NCBI RefSeq assembly: GCF_958298935.1 | Contig: NC_084940.1 | Coordinates: 17,603,146 to 17,667,145, forward strand | Length of the DNA: 64,000 bases | From: Phragmites australis | Taxonomy: Eukaryota; Streptophyta; Magnoliopsida; Poales; Poaceae | Reading direction: 5' to 3' | In this document: piece after piece, positions 46,101 through 57,500 of the stretch | Layout of the letters: each line of letters starts with the position of its first letter | How positions within the stretch are numbered: position 1 is the stretch's first letter | The notes under the pieces: generated by a model | The model's database searches: none | What the model was told of the DNA's origin: nothing | The model's input: the letters and a program-made list of their open reading frames with translations, nothing else | Position numbers and translations under genes: made by a program

Positions 46101-47025
46101 AAAGCAAATGGTCATCTCCTGAAATATTTTCACAACTAGGAAAAATTCAACCAATACTACTCAATCGAGACGATGAACACGATTGAAGCGAAGAACCTAT
46201 GACCAAAACCACTCCCCAGTCCCGACTACTAACTCTCATATGTTTCCAAACAAATGGCAGATTATCAACCAATACCCTGTGAAGTAAGCAAATGTGACCC
46301 AAGAAACTAATTCGACCCATTCGATAACCGTGGGTTCCTTATAAATCTAGATTAACACGCATCAGCATTTACTTGCCCAAACTTCAGTGATCTAATTCAA
46401 AACACAAGAATCAAAACTCTGCAGTAATACAAGAGACACTTACATTAGGCCCAGCACCCCTCTGTGAATCACCATTAACTCTTAACTGCCCATTCTTCTG
46501 GTCATAGGATGAGGCATCCTTACCCCCCTTGCCCCTCTCATCACCATCCTTTCCATTCGCATCAACATCCTCAAACCTCCGGCGCTCCCGCCTGGGTCTC
46601 TCCTCCTTGGGCGGAGGCGGGTCCACGGAAGCCCTGGCCCGCTTGCCCCCTTCGCGGTCGGCCTCGTCACCCCCGCCGCCGCCGCCATCGTGGCCCTTCC
46701 GCTTCCGCGACGACGGTGGCTCGCGGTCGGCAGAGTCCCGGCGCTCAACGGACTCCCGCGGGCGGCTCGACGAGCGGTCCCGCTTCGCCGAGGGCTGCGG
46801 GGACTCCGACGGCGACAAGGACCGCCGGCTGCGGTGGCGGTCGTCGTCGTCGTCGCGGTGGCGGTGGCTGCGGCGGTCGTCTTTGTCGCGGTGGTGGCGG
46901 CGGCGGTCGTCGTCATCCCCGCCGTCGCGCTTGTGGTGGTGGCGGTGGCGGTCGTCCTCCCGGTCGCGGGAGCGGTGGTGGCCGTCGTCGTCGCGGGCGC
47001 GGCGGGAGGAGCGGTGGCGGTCCAT
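43143..47025 (-). CDS. PRP3: U4/U6 small nuclear ribonucleoprotein Prp3, 834 aa, six exons
   Basis: Core component of the U4/U6 and U4/U6.U5 snRNP, which binds U4/U6 snRNA before spliceosome activation in the nucleus. Exons on the minus strand: 47,025-46,444; 45,415-45,143; 45,054-44,629; 44,536-44,342; 44,254-44,091; 44,007-43,143. All introns are GT/AG (GTAAGT, GTAAGA, GTAATT, GTATGT, GTTGTT donors). Phases are 0 except Trp547, split 2/1. Residues 1-130 are Arg/Asp/His/Ser-rich (MDRHRSSRRARDDD) like other splicing proteins. The PRP3 domain is about 445-675 (FDERMGINQNK, WDARILLSVTYED, LTKKEQKKLRTQRR). The C-terminal DUF1115 ferredoxin-like domain is about 696-830 (VYKIRDLSHP, RIDWA, VWQGS). 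No disruption seen. The Arabidopsis counterpart is RDM16. Confidence 0.95.
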
Positions 47026-47380
47026 GGCTTGGGGGAGGGGATTAGGGTTTGCGTGGAAGGGGGGGGGGGGGGAGAGGGAGGGATGGAGGATCTGCGGTCG
47101 TGTGCTGTGCCGGCTGCGGGTCTGAGTTTAGGGCAGGCCAGTTCCAAGGCTAAAGTGCAAGACCGACCGGACCGGACCGGGCCGGGCTCTACTGCAGTCG
47201 GTAGAGAGGGGAACCGACCAAACAGAATTGGCATTTGCATTTCAGCCATTTCTTCTACATCTATTCTTTTCCGTTTTCCATAAAATACACCTCTATTGAA
47301 TCCGGCGGAATAGCCTCTCTCAACTTTGTGCCGAGGGTCACTTTGGTCCCTTGAAGAAACAAATGGACTATCCGAGTCCT
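47026..47380 (-). promoter_or_regulatory. Prp3 upstream region / 5' UTR
   Basis: Immediately upstream lie CCCCTAATC-type (minus strand AAACCCTAATC) and a run of 13-14 G/C at about 47,059-47,072. AAACCCTAA is the telobox-like motif frequent in promoters of plant translation and RNA-processing genes. A short GACCGGACCGG repeat lies near 47,165. No TATA box was seen. Confidence 0.45.
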
Positions 47381-47870
47381 CAAGTTTCTCGTACGGGTCA
47401 AACTAGTTCCTCCACCGAACGTGGTACGTAGGGTGTGCAGGAGCTCGCTTTTGGCAGGCTGAGCAGATTCGGCTCAGGCCTCGGTGGAAGCTTGAGTCAG
47501 CTCGGCGGGCTCGTGAGTCTTGGTCTGTTTGATACTCCTTCTGATTGTAAATGTATGTCGTTTTAGCCTTCTCAACTATTTTCTAAATATAAGTCATTCT
47601 CGAACTTCTATGCATTTTTTCTCTTTTGTTCCTTTCTTGCCCTTGTCTAATAAATGCTATCACTCTCACAAATAAATGAGTTATCTTTTCCAATGCAGAA
47701 TAAATGAAGGGCAACAAGTTTCTCGTACAGGTCAAACTAGTCCCTCCACCGAACGTGGTACATAGGGGTGCGCAGGAGCTCGCTTTTGGGCAGGCTGAGC
47801 AGACTCGGCTCGGGCCTCGGCGGAAGCTTGAGTCAGCTCGGCGGGCTCACGAGCCTTGGTCTGTTTGATA
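47381..47870. repeat. Direct repeat pair of ~155 bp with 180-bp spacer
   Basis: 47,381-47,534 and 47,715-47,870 are about 93% identical (both start CAAGTTTCTCGTAC and end GGTCTGTTTGATA). Each is rich in GAGCTCG/GGCTCG words. The spacer begins CTCCTTCTGATTGTAAATG, reminiscent of a Stowaway-like MITE end, but no matching right end was found. Confidence 0.85.
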
Positions 47871-48197
47871 TTTTCCTTGTCTGTTGGACGATATGAGGGC
47901 TCTGGTCTTCACGCCTGACGTTGTTGAGCATCCAAGCATCAAGCAAACACTTCTGTCCAAATGCTGTGGGTCAACACTCCTCTATTCCATTGATCATGTG
48001 AAGATTCAGAAGCAAAACTCAGAAGTAAAGCAACATGTGAACATATATGCATTTGTAAAATTAGAAGAAAAAAACCGAAGCCAAAACCAAAACGATAAGC
48101 ACCTATTGTAACTCTCTCTACACCTCCGGCTCAGATCAATGGACTCCTCATGAACATAGTGCAAGCATGAAAGCCACGCTCGATCTTGCGGGCCTAA

Positions 48198-48692
48198 TCA
48201 CGAGCTAAACTTCCCGTGGGTGCATGGGGGAGAGAGAGCGGTGGTGGTGCCCACCATCGATGTGCACGCGGTGCGACGAGGAGGAGACTGACCTGCCCAC
48301 GGCAGCCTGCGTCTCCCGCTTGACGAGCGCACGCAACCGGAGGAACTTGTCGACAGAGTATGGCAGTCGCAGTGGCCTCGTCGAGTAGTCGTAGCCGTAG
48401 GCGTCGCAGGCCACCTCCAGCAGCCGTTAGAGAGGCAGCGGTGGGCGGAGAGGTGGTGGGCCGGCGACACAATAGGACTACAAAGTCTACGTGCTACGGC
48501 CAGAGCAACGGGAGTGCAGGATCTGAGGGCTGAGGGTGGTGGCGCATCTTTGGGACTGGGAGATTGGGAATTGAAGGGGTGGGGAAGAGACTTGGAAGTT
48601 GGAATGGGTGAGCGCTGGGGTTTTATGGGTGGGCTGGCAACTGAGCCATTGAGCCGCTCGCGAGCCAGCTTGGGCTCGGCTCGTCTGGCCAC
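48198..48692 (-). pseudogene. Possible captured gene fragment flanked by GAGCTCGG-rich ends
   Basis: A minus-strand frame includes ACDAYGYDYSTRPLRLPY followed by SVDKFLRLRALVKRET (48,414-48,300). This looks like real protein sequence, but I do not recognise it. The surrounding DNA (47,450-47,530; 47,770-47,860; 48,650-48,780) is full of GGCTCG/CGAGCC words in both orientations, like subterminal repeats. One reading is a non-autonomous DNA transposon that captured a gene fragment. The frame has no downstream support and the ends are not delimited. Confidence 0.35.
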
Positions 48693-48789
48693 CGAGCTGG
48701 GAAGGCGGCTCGGGCTTGGCTGTTTGGCTACCGAGCCGAGCTAAGCCTATTTGAGCCCGAGCTGGCTCGCTAGTGTCGAGTTTTATTTC

Positions 48790-50430
48790 TAACCCTAATG
48801 GTACACTACGTATTTGTGTCGTGTCAGTGATGGGCGCCTATCAAATATTAAAAATATGCACCTCCTCCTATTCACACCATCCTTACTGTCATCATCATAT
48901 ATAGGATGCATCCTGATTTGAATCAAAGTATGCCTTGTCATCTCCATCTTCATTTACCTGAGTAAGTCTTTGGATCAGTCCCTTGGGGAAGATCCAATTC
49001 AATTTGGGTGTGCAACGGTATGTCTACACTCTTCTTCATTTTTGTCTTGAACTCTTTGCACTTAGTTCTTATCTCTTTTGCTTCATCATCCTCATCCTAT
49101 GTAAAGCATAATTCTGTTATTTTAGCAGGCCATAATTGGTCGTCACTTCCTAAGATGCCAATATGTAACCAGGCTGCCAACCTCAATAACATTCCATTGC
49201 CTTATCCCGGATCCTGCAGGTTCCACCTCCATTCTCATGTGGTTCTAGATAAGACTCTTGTTGTCTTCGTAGCCATGAAAGGGCACAATCCTTCAAAATT
49301 CTCCACAATTCGGATAGCTGCGCGTAGCATCATAAAAGAGCACCTTCCTTCCGAGTTCTTAAAATCCGACAATAACATAGTCGGCCACCTTAATTTTGAG
49401 GTTTTTCAAAGTAGTTGCCAACTTTGATTCAGTATTCTAGTTTGTGAAACTACAATCTGGTTCCTAAGTAGCGAAGAAAAGAGTACCATGAAATCTATCA
49501 CACCAAAGCTCTTTGTTGTAATGGGGACAAACACAAATACGAAGAAATCAAGTTCAAGTTGTCATTGCATCCTTGGGTGTCCTACTCATCCCAGATCCCC
49601 GGTATGTCTTGGTCATAGTCTTCGTTTATGACTAGGGTTGTGGGCAGAAGGTAAAAGGGCATCCATTGCTTTCTTAATGAGCCAGCAGAGGTTGAAGGGT
49701 GGGTCAAGGGCGAGACGGCTAAAGACTTTGGTGATGCACTCTGTAATATGAATCCCCTTACCCTCAGCAGCAGGGGACATAGGATTTTGTGATCCTTCAT
49801 TGGGTGATTCAGCGCTTAATTTGATCACCACCACCACCACTTTGGACCTTGGAGCATTGGAGGTGCCATTCAATGGCACAACCTAACGAACTCGACGGAC
49901 GTTTTCGGAGTTATCTGCTAGTTTGGTCTGTTTCTAACACAATCAAAGTTTCAAGATATAAAACATAGTACAATGCGCCAAAATTGCCCGTACATTCTAG
50001 ATGGACCAGACCATGCAATGGCATAACTAGCGAGAAATGCAAATTGTAGCCATTCAATTGATGCCAAAACTCGACCCCAAAATAAATAAATAATACCAAA
50101 ACTAAACTTTCAAAGGAAAGCCAAAACAAGAAGCCACATTAGGCAAGTTAAACTCAAAACAAAAACCAAAGTCCAATCTACCTTGTAAACACACGTAATA
50201 ATGTCTTCTGTCTTGCTGAATTACAACATTATGCTTCAAATAATTACCCTGATTTCACGTTCTTCTTTACATCACATCTCTAAAATCTTTGTTGAGGTGC
50301 TTAGGTTTTGGCGTGAGCATGAATAATGACTTCACGTAGACGAAATGCCACATGAGTATAATAAATATATAATTAATGAAACTATGTAGAAACATCTCTA
50401 GAAGGAAGAACTTGCGGTAGGAAAGTTGAA
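48790..50430. other. No gene recognised
   Basis: A 139-codon frame at 49,008-49,427 starts with a hydrophobic run, but its composition and lack of motifs do not convince me. Minus-strand frames at 49,582-49,879 overlap in different phases. Nothing else seen. Confidence 0.45.
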
Positions 50431-51044
50431 TACTACCAGATAACAGGTTTTTTTTCCTAATGGTTCACGGTTTCATTATTGGTGATGATGGGTAGTATAA
50501 AACTACCGTATCTAAAGCCCCTATGGTTTACTATATTCTCAGAGTATATCTTTATGTCTAGGAAGGGAATCTCTAGACGTATGTAAACTGCCAACATGAA
50601 CTCGGGATATTTCCGATCTACATCAGCGAACCTCTGCGACTACGCACAAGGAGCCCTCCAACTAGGTTTAGATCTATCTAGGCTAACCAAGAACCCCTTG
50701 TAAATAGTCTTGGAAATCAATACAAGATAAACAGGACGTAAGGCTATTATCCTAAGAGATGTTTAAACCTGTATAAATCCATATCTATGATGTATGATTC
50801 AATTACAGAAAGTATCCCCTACTTCATTCACAAGTTCATAAATCGGCATTTCATAAATCAGCGATAGCTGGCGCTGTCCAAGGGGAATATGACCAAAGAC
50901 ATCGGGTCTTCAACACACAACATGTCGTCGACTTCACCCAAGTCTGCAACGAGGACCAGCTTCTCGGATGAGGGTTTCTACGACAACTTTACCCTTTTGA
51001 CTAACAACGAACCGGCGGTTGACCGGGTGAACCTTGACGATGAC

Positions 51045-52372
51045 TATTGGTGACATGGGAACCAGGGGTCTCCGAGTCCCGAGGCCAGGACAGCAGAGTG
51101 CCACGTGGCACCCTCCCTCGGGGATTATCTCCCCGAGGTCCGAGAAGACCAAGTTCCGGGAGAGGGTGTTCGGGGTCATGAACAGTTGTCCCCGAGTACC
51201 CGAGTTCCCCGATGACCCGAGAAAACCAAGTCCCGGGAGAGGGTGCTCGGGGCCATGAAAAGTGGCCCCCGAGCACCCGAGTTCCCCGATGACAAGAGAA
51301 GTTAGTTCTGGGAGAGAGTGCTCGGGGCCGTAAACAGTGGCCCCCGAGCACCCAAGTTCCCCGAGAACCCGAGCAGACAAATTCCGGGAAAGAATGCTCG
51401 GGGCCATAAACAATGGTCCGCGAGCATCCGGTTCCCCGAGGATCAAGAGAGGGCATATCCGGGAGAAAGTGCTTGGGGCTGTGAACGGTAGTCCCCGAGC
51501 ACTCACAGTTCCCCGAGGGCCTGAGAAGCCCTTCGCCGGTGGTCCCCATAGAGACTCAGCGATGAGGTGTCAACTGGTGAGAGGCCCGATGCTGCATTTA
51601 AGAGAGCGCGTGGTCTGTCACTTCCAACCACTCCCCTTACGTTTGCTGTCAGTCCCTGCCACAGTCTGGCAGGGAGGCGTGGGGACATTTAATGCATGGG
51701 TCCCATCGCACGTCATCCGACGCGCCTCGGGATAACATCGCAGAACTCGAGGCACACCGCCTGCCGCCCTGCTGTGTCAGGCTTGCTCTGACCAGGCGAG
51801 CACGCAGGGCTGCTCGGTGGCTGCCCAGTGGGCCCTCCCCACAGCACTCGCCGAAAAGCAGAATGATGACAAACAAGACCGGACGGGGGCGCGTTTTCAA
51901 CCCTCCCCGTCACCTCGAGCTGCAGCCCATGATGGTTGCTTTTCATTTATGGCGCCTTAGAACTTGCGCCATCCTTTCTGGGCACGCTACCACCCCGACG
52001 GGTATATAAGCGGGGCGAGCTCCCCAGAGAAAAGGGGGCGAAATGAGATAGAGGACGGAGGACCGAGAAGAACCAGGACTTAGATCAACCGAAGAACAAG
52101 GAGCACGAAGCTCTAGACTTAGACAAATATTCTTGTAACACAGTAAATCCTCAGAGAGATATTCTCAGAGCATTTATAGCATATACACAGGAGTAGGGTA
52201 TTACGCTCAGTGCAGTCCGAACCTGTCTAAAAATCCCCTGAGCATTTACTTCCTCCTGCATCAGATCGTTCCACTCCACCTGCATCTCATTTACTCCCAT
52301 TTATTTCACATACCAACCGAATCTCAAAGGGGGTCCCTCTGGATCCCCGCTCGAGGAGTTCACCCTCCGACA
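51045..52372 (+). repeat. Solo LTR, 1,328 bp, with 5-bp target duplication
   Basis: Starts TATTGGTGACATGGG (probably TG mutated to TA) and ends CTCCGACA. ATGAC flanks it at 51,040-51,044 and 52,373-52,377. Inside are a 76-bp tandem array, a TATA-like GTATATAAGCGGGG near 52,002-52,015, and the grass LTR phrase GGTATTACGCTCAGTGC near 52,200. There is no internal region or second LTR, so it arose by LTR-LTR recombination. Some residual uncertainty remains over the first 6 bp. Confidence 0.88.
51120..51500. repeat. ~76-bp tandem array in the solo LTR, five copies
   Basis: The landmark TTCCGGG or variant occurs at 51,154, 51,231, 51,306, 51,382 and 51,457 (spacings 77, 75, 76, 75). Each unit holds GAGAGGGTGCTCGGGGCC and CCCCGAGCACCCGAGTTCC, whose GCTCGGGG/CCCCGAGC halves are inverted and could form a hairpin in every unit. 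Confidence 0.92.
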
Positions 52373-53448
52373 ATGACCTTACTGGAGACAAATCCAGCGA
52401 TGAGGTCATTTTATGCATTAGTGCACCAAATATTACGACATTGAGTTTGAACCGGTCGGTGGCTAAGACGATCGCACAAGCGACGTTTGCCGCAATTTGG
52501 AATCCTCCCCTGCAGCTTTCGACAACATGGATTATTGATGTACATACCCAAAAATTTCCTCCGATGACAAATCCATGATGGATCTGGACTCCTCTTCCAC
52601 TAGATATTACCCTCGATAAGTCTTCACCATCGAAGATGGGGACGCAGGTCTATCCAGTCATGGTGACAATGATCCGCAAACATGCGGGACCCCGCCGCTT
52701 TGGTTGCGGGAAACACCAACCAGCCTCTACTGATGAAAACTCCTCTGATCCCAATCCCAACGAGATCCAGGATCTAGTGTCTCCTAACCATCAACAGGGA
52801 ACTCAACGCTTCATATCTGTAGTGATGTAGAGGCTCCTCCTTCTATATGAGACCCTCCGACAACGTTCCACTACAAATCTGACTACCCATGGCGTCAAGG
52901 ACTGGATCAACTCGATGACTGACCTGGCCAGAGAAGCTATCCTTCATGCCAAGAACTCTCATCAAGTTGCAACCGCAGATAGCTCTAATCGGGGGAAGTC
53001 TTGCACTGATCCTTCCCGTGATGACCCAGATCCAAAAAGACGTATTCCCTGGAACAAGATAGTCTGGGAAGAAAACCGAGCGCCTAGCTATCGCAGGACC
53101 TTGCCGATCAAAAACCATTCCATAAATGAACTGCACAAAGTCATCAAGCAACGAAGACGCTCAAGGACCCCTGAGGAACAGTCAACTTCTCCTCATTGGT
53201 CTAACCGGAGGTCATCTTGGTGCGTTTGAGTAAAAATCGCGTCCGATCTCTAACCCTAGTGGGCATAACCCCCGTGGCTCCTCGGATTGATGAGGATGCT
53301 ATCAACGCCTGTCAGGCTTTCTCTCCAGACCTACAGAGGGTGAAGTGGCTAGCCCGGTTCGATCGAGAAGTACAACGGGACCACCAATCCCGTCGAGTTC
53401 CTCTAGATTTACACCACAACCATCCAAGTGGTCAGTGGGGATGAAAAG

Positions 53449-54560
53449 TGTAACACCCAGTTTTGAAGGAATAAAACGTGTTTACCAGAATCAAGTTTCC
53501 ATACATGTTCTACATCATTAGTGTATCATCACAATGCCAATATTACAACGTTATTTAACTTATTACAAAAGGACCTGATGGTCTAAAAGACCTTCAGCGC
53601 CAGTGGGGCTTCTATCATCCACAGGCGTCGACCGGGGGCACACTAGCCTAGAACAGCAACTCCGGGTCAAAGTCGTCCTCTTCCAAGGTAGCAGGTTCAT
53701 TGATGGCTTCTGATCAGTAAAGGGGATGCAAGAGAAGGGACAACGGGTGTGAGTACAAAACTGTACTCCGCAAGTGAAGGAAAAAACATGCTATGGGGCT
53801 TAAGTCAAGGAAATGTTAGACACATGTTAACTGCACTAAGCAACTATAACATATGACTCCAACAATAGGCAACATATTTACTAGGTGAAGACTCAACTAT
53901 AACAAAAGGAATGACTCATCGGATTCCATCTGACTACCAAGACTCACCAGGTAATTCCATTACCCGGCTACCCAACCAACCATACCAAACCCTGATCCCA
54001 TCTAATCCTAAAAAGTCCAAGCCGCTCTTGACCGTGAGCACGGCTGATCTGATCGATTTGATACTCTATAGAGTTTACACAGCTTTCCCCACGAGTCATG
54101 ATTCCCGTGCTGCTTCACACTTCTGAGGTGTGGAGTCGGGGTCTCACTACAAGGCCTTTACAAAGCTTCCACTGATCCGTAGGCACCCACTGAGGTTTCA
54201 CCGCTAATAGATGATTCCATCCTGCAGAAGCCCTCTCTTGTGCCACTCAACCGCCCATTGGTGCCCACAGAACCAGAGGGGTGGCTAATTAGTTGGCCAG
54301 GTTGTACCCATATAAACCTCGTGGTTGTGCGGTTTAGTCGGGTTACATGCTTCAAGAACCGGTCCTTAGGATGAGGCTCATATCACTTAGCCACTCTAAA
54401 GGGTGAAATGATGTCTTGAACATGGAATACGGATTCGCTCCACAAGTACTAGGTCTGAGGACCATCCCTCATTTCTTGCTTTAATAGATAGGGTTAACTA
54501 GGATCTTTACTTTTCTGCAAAATGTCAAAATAGGCACCTTCAGAGTTGTACTCTTTTTCT
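53449..54560. repeat. Inserted repeat beginning TGTAACACCCAG
   Basis: It abuts gag of element D precisely at 53,449 with a TG start, as an LTR would. It has no coding capacity (the frame 53,911-54,126 lacks motifs). Its right end and class were not determined. Confidence 0.45.
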
Positions 54561-57500
54561 TGCAGGGGAAGCCCCACTCTAGGGTGTAAGGTTTTTAATG
54601 AGGCAACCTCCTTGTGTAATCCCTAAGGAAGCCATGCCTAGCGTCAAAGGAAGCTTCAGGATCCATTTCCTTATCTAACAAACCCTCGGAGTGAAGGGAC
54701 TCAAAGGATGAAACCTCGAAAAATGCACCAAGCATATCTGACATGTCCTCTTCAACAGGCTCCTCCTTAGGGATCAGGAGCTCAACCTCTAAAAAAGGTT
54801 AGGCACCCCTACGTTTCCTTTGGTCTTCCAGCATTGAATTGTCAAAATTCTTCTAGAACTCTCGAGCCTCCATGTTATAGACCTCCTAGATTACTCGCAG
54901 TAATAATCTTCAAAATCCCTATGGGGATGTCGAACAAGAAATCTTCACCATGTCACGCAGAGCATATAAAGACCTTTGTACCCCATGTTCAAAGGCATTA
55001 CATCTAATACAGTCCTCTTCGAGATGAGGCTTGATGGCAGGGTCTTCTCCCGCTTGAAAATAAGCCGAGGGCCATGGCCAACAGTGCATTTGAAGTGCTG
55101 AAAGAGTGGAGAAATAACATAAGAAGTATGGCCGAAAAGCTTGTTTCATTGCCAAAAGCACTCCTTACAAAGGGCTGAAATGTTTACAAAATCGAAGCAA
55201 AATCCTTAGCCTATGACCTATCCTAGGACCTAACTAAAGGATTGGTGGAGCCAAGGTCAATGATTCACACATGGGCTTTGCCAATCTTGCCACCCGAGGG
55301 CACCTGAAGCATCTAGGCTACTAATTCATGTTTTGATAATTAATGACAATATGTAATTATGGACTAACGTGTTTAATTGAGTTATAAAAATGTTACTTAC
55401 AAGAATGTTGCGAAGCTAGAAGAAGCATGTGGGGAAGATATGCAAATGGCTAGCTTAAGGCAAATGTACAAAATATAAGGCATTTTTTTTGCCGGTCAAT
55501 GATGATTAGAGAAGAGAAATGACCAGAATTATAGGGTAAGTGTCATACTATTAAGAGAGGTTGATGTACATTTACTTGAGATATCAAAAGTGTCATAATT
55601 GTTCAAACTTGCATTTCATCTAGAATGAGGAATTTAGTTTGAGAAGAACAAAAAAAACTGCCTTTGAGAGTGTTCTGTGTAATGGCGGTTTGACCGCCAT
55701 GTGTGACTAGTCTGACCGCTGTATAAGCAAAGCAAAAGTTTTTTAAGTTCCTAAGTCACGGTCTGACTGTGGGGTATCTCGGTCTAATTGCCAAGGGATC
55801 AGAGATTTTGGACTCTCTGCTCCGGTTGGCAATCTGACCGTTGCGGCTTGCTGGTCTGATCATCAGGGAACATAGAGTTTGGTACTCTATTGGAGGTTCG
55901 TGGTATGACTAAGACCAGTGGCGGTATGACTGCCATGTCATTTATTCTTCAGTGTCAGAGTCATCATTACACTTTTGTAGTTGTTAGATTAGTGGTAATC
56001 TAACTGCCAGATGCGCAGAGAAGTCAGCCCTTGGGCAACAACCACATTTCGAGTTGTGGGCTATAAATAGACCCCTTGTTATTTCAAATGGGTAAGCTAG
56101 CACTTCATTTTTGAAATCTTGAGCACTTGACTTCCTCCTCTCCCTCTCTTGGTTTAGTGGTTGTATATTTGAGAGCGTGAGAGCATCTAGTCTGTTGCTT
56201 TTAGTGTTTGAGCTTTGTGGCACTAGTGATCCTTCAAGCAAGCGTCGTTGTCTTGTTACTCCTGGAGGTTGCCGCCTCCTAGATGGCTTGAAGGTGGTTG
56301 CATTGTTGAGTCCTTCAAAAAAAATTGTTAATGAGCTACGGTGGTGATTGTGAGAGGTTTTGAGCATGCTTCACAGGAGCAGTTAAGTGCTACTCTAGTG
56401 GAATCATGTTATTGAGTAGTTTATTGTTCTATTCTGACTTAAGATCAAGTTGCTAGGTGTGAGTCTTTTCTCATGATGAGAAATGCATACTTGATAGAGG
56501 AGCGGTTAGAAGCTTAGACTCACCTCAATGTGGATTATAGGTGATTGGCATATCACCGATACCACGGTATAAAATTTGGATATCATCTCTTGTGCTATTT
56601 ATATTCATGCAATTTAACTTATGCAATTTATTTTCCTAGAATATAAATTGTTGAATGTCACCTTTTGATTACAAACCTTGATATAGTTCTAGTTGCTTTA
56701 TATTGCTCTAGTGATCTCTAGATTAAATTCCGTACATTTTATTTGATCGCTTAGCAATTAGTTTTGAAATAACCTATTCAGCCCCCTCTAGTTGGTATTC
56801 TAGATCCTACAACACCTCGGAAGTTGGCTTCGCTTGGAAGGGGGGAGCGTCACTCACACCCCGCTCATGAAGTAGTGTGGATATCGTGGTAGAGGTAGCG
56901 TGAGCATCCTTCGTGAGAGCAACTAGCTCCTCCTCTCGGTACACTTTCTCGTGCTCGAGGGCAACATTGGAAGCAAGCCTTTTTTTCCTTGCTCTTCCTC
57001 GAGGGCGACCTCTATGGCGAGCTGCTTCTCCTTCTCTTCCCCGAGGGTAGCATCAGAGGTGAGCCTTCATTTCTTTTCTCCCTCGAGGGTAGCATCAAAA
57101 ATGAATCACCGTTTCTTTTCTTCCTCGAGGGCCTCCTCCAAGGCAAGCCACTGGTTGCGCTCCTCCTCGAGTTTGGCTCGAAGATCCTTGACCTCCTCCT
57201 CAGCATGCAGGCACTTGGATATAGCCTTGTCTATTTGGGATCAGGTGTTGGCAACAACCTTTCGGGGCTCTCGCGTCAGGACTAGACCCTTTTAGAAAAT
57301 AATTATGTTAAGTTAATTTCGATGAAACAGTACTATAAACAAACAAAACATATGAAGCCTTACCTTCGTGTGCTTGATAATGAGATTGTCCATCAGGATG
57401 GAGGAGGTATAGTTTGTAGCCATCGCCTCATTCTGTGTCTGCTAAAGCGATTCACCAAGCATTAGAAGAGCATTCGAGGTAGTTGGCCTCCCAAAGAGGT

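Larger units (their letters stand above)
50440..53448 (+). mobile_element. Gypsy element D: LTR end, primer site and gag, interrupted twice
   Basis: LTR-like DNA to about 50,866 is followed by CTGGCGCTGTCCAAGGGGAA (50,868-50,887), close to the primer-binding region TGGCGCCGTC seen after 5' LTRs of many grass Gypsy elements. Gag begins at ATG 50,922. A solo LTR is inserted at 51,045-52,372. Gag continues to 53,448, where a second insertion starting TGTAACACCC cuts it. The remainder of the element is not in the window. Confidence 0.68.
50922..53448 (+). pseudogene. Gypsy gag pseudogene split by a solo LTR
   Basis: The first part, 50,922-51,044, reads MSSTSPKSATRTSFSDEGFY and ends VNLDDD. After the 1,328-bp solo LTR and one copy of the target duplication the same phase resumes LTGDKSSDEVILCISA at 52,378. 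The second part continues with two stops (about 52,576 and 52,828), DPKRRIPWNKIVWEENRAP (about 53,030), and finally the gag landmark KYNGTTNPVEFL then IYTTTIQV, ending GDEK at 53,448. That landmark is the conserved start of the retrotransposon gag domain in this group. Stops outside the LTR show it was decaying anyway. Confidence 0.75.

Noticed and set aside
46509..47283. Long GC-rich + strand open frames opposite Prp3 exon 1
   Set aside because: They are shadows of a GC-rich exon coding for Arg/Asp/His/Ser repeats. The minus-strand frame has a start codon, splice sites and downstream domains.
47884..48111. 75-codon + strand frame with Lys/Asn/Gln-rich end
   Set aside because: It starts just after a repeat copy and shows no motif or splice context.
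49008..49427. 139-codon + strand frame
   Set aside because: No motif, no supporting neighbours, and no sign of selection that can be read from one sequence.
55314..56820. Target duplication for the SIRE-like LTR
   Set aside because: Only CTAC is shared near both ends and it conflicts with TG...CA borders, so it is not claimed.
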